NCBI RefSeq assembly: GCF_024614185.1
Contig: NZ_JAHTLF010000015.1
Location: 523,650 to 587,649 of the forward strand
DNA: 64,000 nt
DNA from: Nocardioides carbamazepini
GTDB taxonomy: Bacteria; Actinomycetota; Actinomycetes; Propionibacteriales; Nocardioidaceae
Direction: 5' to 3'
Shown here one piece after another: positions 60,498 through 64,000 of the stretch; position 1 is the stretch's first letter; the number at the start of each line of letters is the position of its first letter. The notes under the pieces were generated by a model. That model was not told the origin of the DNA. It made no database searches and saw only the letters and a program-made list of their open reading frames with translations. Both the position numbers and the translations under genes were made by a program.

Positions 60498-60995
60498 TCA
60501 GACCACCTGGTGCAGCCAGCGGACGGGAGCACCCTCGCCGGCATGCCGGAAGGTCTCCAGCTCGTCGTCCCAGGGCTTGCCCAGGAGCTTGTCGATCTCG
60601 TTCTCGAGCGTGACCTCGCCGAGCGCGGCACGGACGACGGACGCCTTGAGCCGGTCCTCGGGGATCATGATGTCGCCGTGCAGTCCCATCACGGCGTGGA
60701 AGACGCCGAGGTCGGGCGTGTAGGAGAACCGGGCGCCCTCGGTGGACGAGGTCGGCTCCTCGGTCACCTCGAAGCGCAGGTGGTTCCAGCCGCGCAGCGC
60801 GGAGGCCATCTCCGCGGCCGCACCGACCTTGCCGGACCACGAGAACTCGGCGCGGTAGGTGCCCGACTGCGCCGGCTGCGGCGTCCAGTCGGGGTTGACG
60901 GGCACGCCGAGTACGCCGCCCACCGCCCACTCGATGTGCGGGCACAGCGCGGACGGCGCGGAGTGGACGTAGAACACGCCCCTGGCTGCACTCAT
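60498..60995 (-). CDS. DUF3145 family protein
   Basis: A 165-residue actinobacterial protein of unknown function. Conserved text includes ARGVFYVHSAPSALCPHIEWA, FSYTPDLGVFHAVMGLHGDI and LGKPWDDELETFRHAGEG. It lies next to fabF in many actinobacteria. ATG 60995 is preferred; a longer open frame to 61100 has no conserved look. The 209-base gap to the next gene contains no ORF I can support. Confidence 0.88.
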   Translation of the reverse strand: MSAARGVFYVHSAPSALCPHIEWAVGGVLGVPVNPDWTPQPAQSGTYRAEFSWSGKVGAAAEMASALRGWNHLRFEVTEEPTSSTEGARFSYTPDLGVFHAVMGLHGDIMIPEDRLKASVVRAALGEVTLENEIDKLLGKPWDDELETFRHAGEGAPVRWLHQVV

Positions 60996-61204
60996 GCTTC
61001 CGGTCACCACGAACCCTCGCTTCTTCCTACCTCCGGCGTGAGATACGCCTTCCCCAGCGGTCTCGACGGAGGTGTCGGAGTCGCGAGCGTGTGCGGGCAC
61101 CGCCTGCTGAGTGACACCTGTGATGTTGTGCTCCCATTGTGGCCCATGGGACGGCCCGACACCAGCGCCACGTCCGCGTGTCCGGCATCACCCGCCCGGC
61201 GTGG

Positions 61205-62125
61205 TCAGGCGCCGAGAGCGAGCAGCTCGGCCAGGACCGCTCGTCCGATGCCCAGACCGCCCAGATGGCTCTCGCCGTCGATCGTGGTCATGGTCGCGTC
61301 GGGGAGCCGGTCGACGCAGTGCTGACCGTGGCGGAACGGCACGATGTGGTCGTCGTCGCCGTGCCACCAGCGGACCGGTACGTCGACCTCGGCCAGCCCG
61401 AAGCCCCACTCGCGGGTGAAGAGCAGCAGGTCGGCCAGCGGGGCCGACGTCTGGAACCGACTGCCGTTGAGCAGATCGTCGAGGAACATCGCCTTGAACT
61501 CCGGGCGTCCCAGCAGGTTCCGGTCGCCCGGGGGCTGCACCGCCGCGTAGAGGTCCAGCGCCGGGCCGGCCAGCGGCCTGACCGTGCGGATGGCGCCGGT
61601 CAGGGCCACCCCCAGTGGCACCCGGGCGAGTGCCAGGAGCGGCGCGGCGTGCACGGCGAGCTGGATGATCCCACCCTCCGCCGCGTCCGGCCCGCGCGTG
61701 GGCGCCACTCCCCCGAGCACACCGACCCCGCACACCCGCTCCGGCAGCGCTGCGCCGGCCGCCAGCGCATAGGGGCCGCCACCGGACAGGCCGATCACCC
61801 GCAATGTCTCGACCGCCAGGGCGTCCAGCAGCAGCGTGAGGTCGGCGACCCAGTCGACGATGTTCTCGTACAGGTGCGGCGTCGAGGACCCGATGCCGGG
61901 ACGGTCGATGCCGATGATCCGGACACCGGCCTCCTCGGCGTACGCACGGGCGTCGACGGGGATCTGACGTCGCGCCCCGGGCGTGCCGTGCATCCAGACG
62001 ACGGCCGGACCGCGCGGCGACCCGTACTCCGCGAAACTGAGCCGCCGGCCGTCGCGTACGGCGACGCTGCCCTCGAGGGTGGGGCGCCTGGGCTGCTCCG
62101 GGATGCGCGGCGCCGGGAACGTCAT
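61205..62125 (-). CDS. Alpha/beta hydrolase
   Basis: A 306-residue hydrolase with WMHGTPGARR, the nucleophile IGLSGGGPYA (S114), acid in WWHGDDDHIVP and histidine in DGESHLGGL. The GLSGGG elbow groups it with haloperoxidase or proline-iminopeptidase-like members. No strong ribosome site before ATG 62125, but homologous sequence starts only a few residues later. Divergent from the small membrane protein gene. Confidence 0.86.
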   Translation of the reverse strand: MTFPAPRIPEQPRRPTLEGSVAVRDGRRLSFAEYGSPRGPAVVWMHGTPGARRQIPVDARAYAEEAGVRIIGIDRPGIGSSTPHLYENIVDWVADLTLLLDALAVETLRVIGLSGGGPYALAAGAALPERVCGVGVLGGVAPTRGPDAAEGGIIQLAVHAAPLLALARVPLGVALTGAIRTVRPLAGPALDLYAAVQPPGDRNLLGRPEFKAMFLDDLLNGSRFQTSAPLADLLLFTREWGFGLAEVDVPVRWWHGDDDHIVPFRHGQHCVDRLPDATMTTIDGESHLGGLGIGRAVLAELLALGA

Positions 62126-62181
62126 GCGCAGGAGTGTGACAGGTGCGACACGTGCCGCTGCCGGTGTCCTACGCTTCGGCC

Positions 62182-62793
62182 ATGACCGACGGAGGAACCG
62201 CGCCCAGCAGCGCGCCCGCACCGGGCCGACGTCGCGCCGTACGCCCCGGACGACAGCGCTCCGGCGACGGCCTCGGCACCCCGCGGGTTCCGCGGCCGTC
62301 GTTCCAGTCGCGCGGCTGGCGCATCGGCCTGCTCGCCGTGGCTCTCGCCCTCGTCCTGACCTGGCTCGTCTGGTACGCGACGACACCGGAGCGGCTGCCC
62401 GTGACCAAGAAGGTCGTCAACGCCAACGGTGTCGTCGGGACACCGCTGTATGTCGGCATGTTCGCCGCGCCCTCCGACCTCGGCCGGACCATCCGGATCT
62501 CCGGGGTCAGGGTCCGCACGACCAGCGACGTCAAGCTGGAAGTCACCCCGCTGCTCTGCCGCCGTGGCACGATCGGGGTGACCACCCAGCCCGAGCAGTT
62601 CTGCAGCGACCTGGTCAATCCGGAGGGACAGCGCCTCGTCGGCGGGGACTCGATCGTGGTGAAGGTCGAGTCCGCCGAGGCCGCCCTCGCCGTGGTCGAC
62701 CAGGTCCGGATCGCCTACCGCGAGGACATCCGGTGGGACACCCAGCCGGCGGGCCACCAGCAGGCGATCGTGACGATCGCCGGGCGACCCTGA
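62182..62793 (+). CDS. Single-pass membrane protein, unknown function
   Basis: A 203-residue protein: basic, Pro-rich cytoplasmic N-terminus (1-45), one transmembrane helix (about 46-66, IGLLAVALALVLTWLVWYA) and an exported domain with two cysteines (LLCRRG, EQFCSDL) that may form a disulfide. DUF4307-like proteins of actinobacteria have this layout, but I am not certain of the family. It converges on the TPR gene with 18 bases between. Confidence 0.7.
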   Translation: MTDGGTAPSSAPAPGRRRAVRPGRQRSGDGLGTPRVPRPSFQSRGWRIGLLAVALALVLTWLVWYATTPERLPVTKKVVNANGVVGTPLYVGMFAAPSDLGRTIRISGVRVRTTSDVKLEVTPLLCRRGTIGVTTQPEQFCSDLVNPEGQRLVGGDSIVVKVESAEAALAVVDQVRIAYREDIRWDTQPAGHQQAIVTIAGRP

Positions 62794-62811
62794 GCGCGCC
62801 CGGCGGGTTCG

Positions 62812-63789
62812 TCACTCCCGCTCGATGCGCTTCTCCAGCGCCTCGGCACGGTCGGCCGCGTCGGTGATCTCCTCGGAGTCGATCGCGTTCGTCTTGTGGA
62901 ACCAGGTCAGGGCGTCGTTCAGCCGCCCCGCCTCCTCCAGCGTGTCGGCGTAGGCGTAGCGCAGTCGCGCCACCCACGACTCCCGGCTCTTGCTGTTCAG
63001 CGGCGCCACCTCGAGGGTGCGCAGCGCGGCGTCGAGCTGTCCCAGGTCCCGACGGGCCCCCGCCTCGACCAGCGTCATCTCCGCCTTGGCTGCGGGGACG
63101 AACTTCACGACGGACGGGCTCTTGGCGAGCTCGAGCGCCCGGGTCGGGTTGCCGAGCGCGCGATGACAGTCCGCCATGATCGGCAGGTACGCCGTGGCAC
63201 CGTTCATCCGTTTGGCCGCCCGGAGCTCGGCGAGCGCCTCGGCGTAGTGGCCGGCGGCGTAGGCCGCCTCGCCGACGGCCTCACGGACCACCGCGATCCG
63301 CGGCGCGCGCGCCTTGGCAGCCAGCGTGTGCTGGTAGGCGGTCTCCGGATCATCGTCGACCAGCTGGCCGGCGGCAGCCATGTGCCGCGCGACGCGCGCC
63401 GCCAGCTTCTCCGGGAGGCCCTTGAGGTGGGCCCGGACCGAGGCGCTCAGCTCCGCGCCGCTGACATCCTCGGGCAGCGGAGGGCCGTCGTAGACCGCCT
63501 GCTTCTCCGTGCGATCGGCACCGTCGAAGCGAGGCTTGCGATCCGACTCCGCACGCGGCCCACGCCGGTTGTCCGATGCCGGCTTCCCCCCGCCGTGGCC
63601 GGCGGGCTTGCGGCCGCCCGGGGGCTGGCGTTCGCTGCTCGGCTTGCGGTCGTAGGGCTTGCGGTCGTCGCCACTCCTGCCGCCACCGCTCCGGGCGCTC
63701 GTACCCTTCCGGGGAGCACCTCCCTGTCGGGGGCCGCCGCCCTTCCGGGGAGCGCCCGCGCCGTCACGACGGCCACGCTGGTCTGCCAC
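62812..63789 (-). CDS. TPR-repeat protein with basic low-complexity N-terminus
   Basis: A 325-residue protein. Residues 1-95 are Gly/Arg/Lys/Pro-rich (GGGRSGDDRKPYDRKPSSER and similar), likely disordered and possibly RNA-binding. Residues 110-325 are helical with tetratricopeptide-like repeats (GEAAYAAGHYAEALAEL, ADCHRALGNPTRALELA, ADTLEEAGRLNDALTWF). GTG 63789 has AGGAGA upstream. Just downstream of the rRNA terminator, with a very short leader. Confidence 0.8.
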   Translation of the reverse strand: MADQRGRRDGAGAPRKGGGPRQGGAPRKGTSARSGGGRSGDDRKPYDRKPSSERQPPGGRKPAGHGGGKPASDNRRGPRAESDRKPRFDGADRTEKQAVYDGPPLPEDVSGAELSASVRAHLKGLPEKLAARVARHMAAAGQLVDDDPETAYQHTLAAKARAPRIAVVREAVGEAAYAAGHYAEALAELRAAKRMNGATAYLPIMADCHRALGNPTRALELAKSPSVVKFVPAAKAEMTLVEAGARRDLGQLDAALRTLEVAPLNSKSRESWVARLRYAYADTLEEAGRLNDALTWFHKTNAIDSEEITDAADRAEALEKRIERE

Positions 63790-63833
63790 GTTGTCTCCTG
63801 GGAGTCGAGGTCGCTATTGAGGAATCTAGGTGC

Positions 63834-63870
63834 AAAACAGCGTAGGGGCCACCCGATGGGTGGCCCCTAC
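63834..63870 (-). terminator. rRNA operon terminator
   Basis: GTAGGGGCCACCC and GGGTGGCCCCTAC form a perfect 13-bp stem with a 3-base loop, followed on the minus strand by GCTGTTTTGC. It ends the leftward rRNA operon 11 bases after the 5S gene. Confidence 0.92.
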
Positions 63871-63880
63871 CTGAATGTTT

Positions 63881-63997
63881 GTCCGGCGGCGTCCTACTCT
63901 CCCACATCCTCGCGGTTGCAGTACCATCGGCGCTGGCAGGCTTAACTTCCGGGTTCGGGATGGGACCGGGTGTTTCCCTGCCGCTATGGCCGCCGTA
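63881..63997 (-). rRNA. rrf: 5S ribosomal RNA
   Basis: The minus strand begins TACGGCGGCCATAGCGGC, contains the conserved CCCATCCCGAACCCGGAAG and GATGGTACTGC, and ends GGACGCCGCCGGAC, which pairs with the 5' end. Length about 117. The 23S and 16S genes would lie to the right, outside the window. Confidence 0.95.
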
Positions 63998-64000
63998 ACT

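Overview
The window is very GC-rich bacterial DNA with dense, often ATGA/GTGA-overlapping genes. Gene content and order point to an actinobacterium, most likely of the Nocardioides type (Propionibacteriales). Supporting signs are frequent GTG starts, an actinobacterial aerobic cobalamin gene set with a fused ChlI/ChlD partner for CobN, an AceE-type pyruvate dehydrogenase next to a PucR-like regulator and a fabD-fabH-acpP-fabF cluster, DUF3052 and DUF3145 proteins, and an RNase H/phosphatase fusion as in the mycobacterial Rv2228c neighbourhood. The species call is inference.

Layout. Positions 1-2.9 kb: a multicopper oxidase cut by the window edge, a cold-shock protein, an SMR exporter and a 2'-5' RNA ligase-like protein. 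Positions 3-38 kb: an unusually complete aerobic cobalamin supercluster in several operons: cobT-cobS (+), cobU (-), riboswitch-cobG-H-IJ-L-M-chlID-bluB-cobO-cobB-cobC (+), riboswitch-cbtB-cbtA-cobD (+), and riboswitch-cobN-cobF-ferredoxin-cobQ-cobK (-). Housekeeping genes lie between them (RNB nuclease, yaaA, RNase H/alpha-ribazole phosphatase, Nif3, pyruvate carboxylase). Only the uroporphyrinogen methyltransferase step (cobA) is not seen. CobG lacks the cysteines needed for a 4Fe-4S cluster.

Positions 38-44.4 kb: an acyl-CoA ligase and two convergent signalling operons. One holds a small Asp-rich secreted protein, a histidine kinase and an OmpR-type regulator. The other holds a small secreted Asp/Arg/Asn-rich protein and a Ser/Thr protein kinase. 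Both promoters carry nearly the same 16-bp motif, and both operons end inside a 22-bp tandem repeat array that supplies their stop codons. Positions 44-50 kb: Lrp/LysE, an FBP-domain protein with a TetR regulator and a 39-bp palindromic operator, tRNA-Val(UAC), an AhpE peroxiredoxin, a FadD-like ligase and DUF3052. Positions 50-64 kb: aceE, a permease, a hydrolase, the fatty-acid synthase II cluster, DUF3145, another hydrolase, a TPR protein and the 5S rRNA end of an rRNA operon read leftward.

The most unexpected signal is a set of short species-type repeats (a 64-bp element with a 26-bp palindrome, 21/22-bp tandem units, a 20-bp direct repeat and an 11-bp-arm palindrome). Several sit in frame inside inter-domain linkers of cobalamin genes (cobIJ, chlID, cobB, cobN). 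Another is a hairpin spanning the start codon of a small gene near 27.0 kb. No insertion sequence, prophage or CRISPR array was seen.
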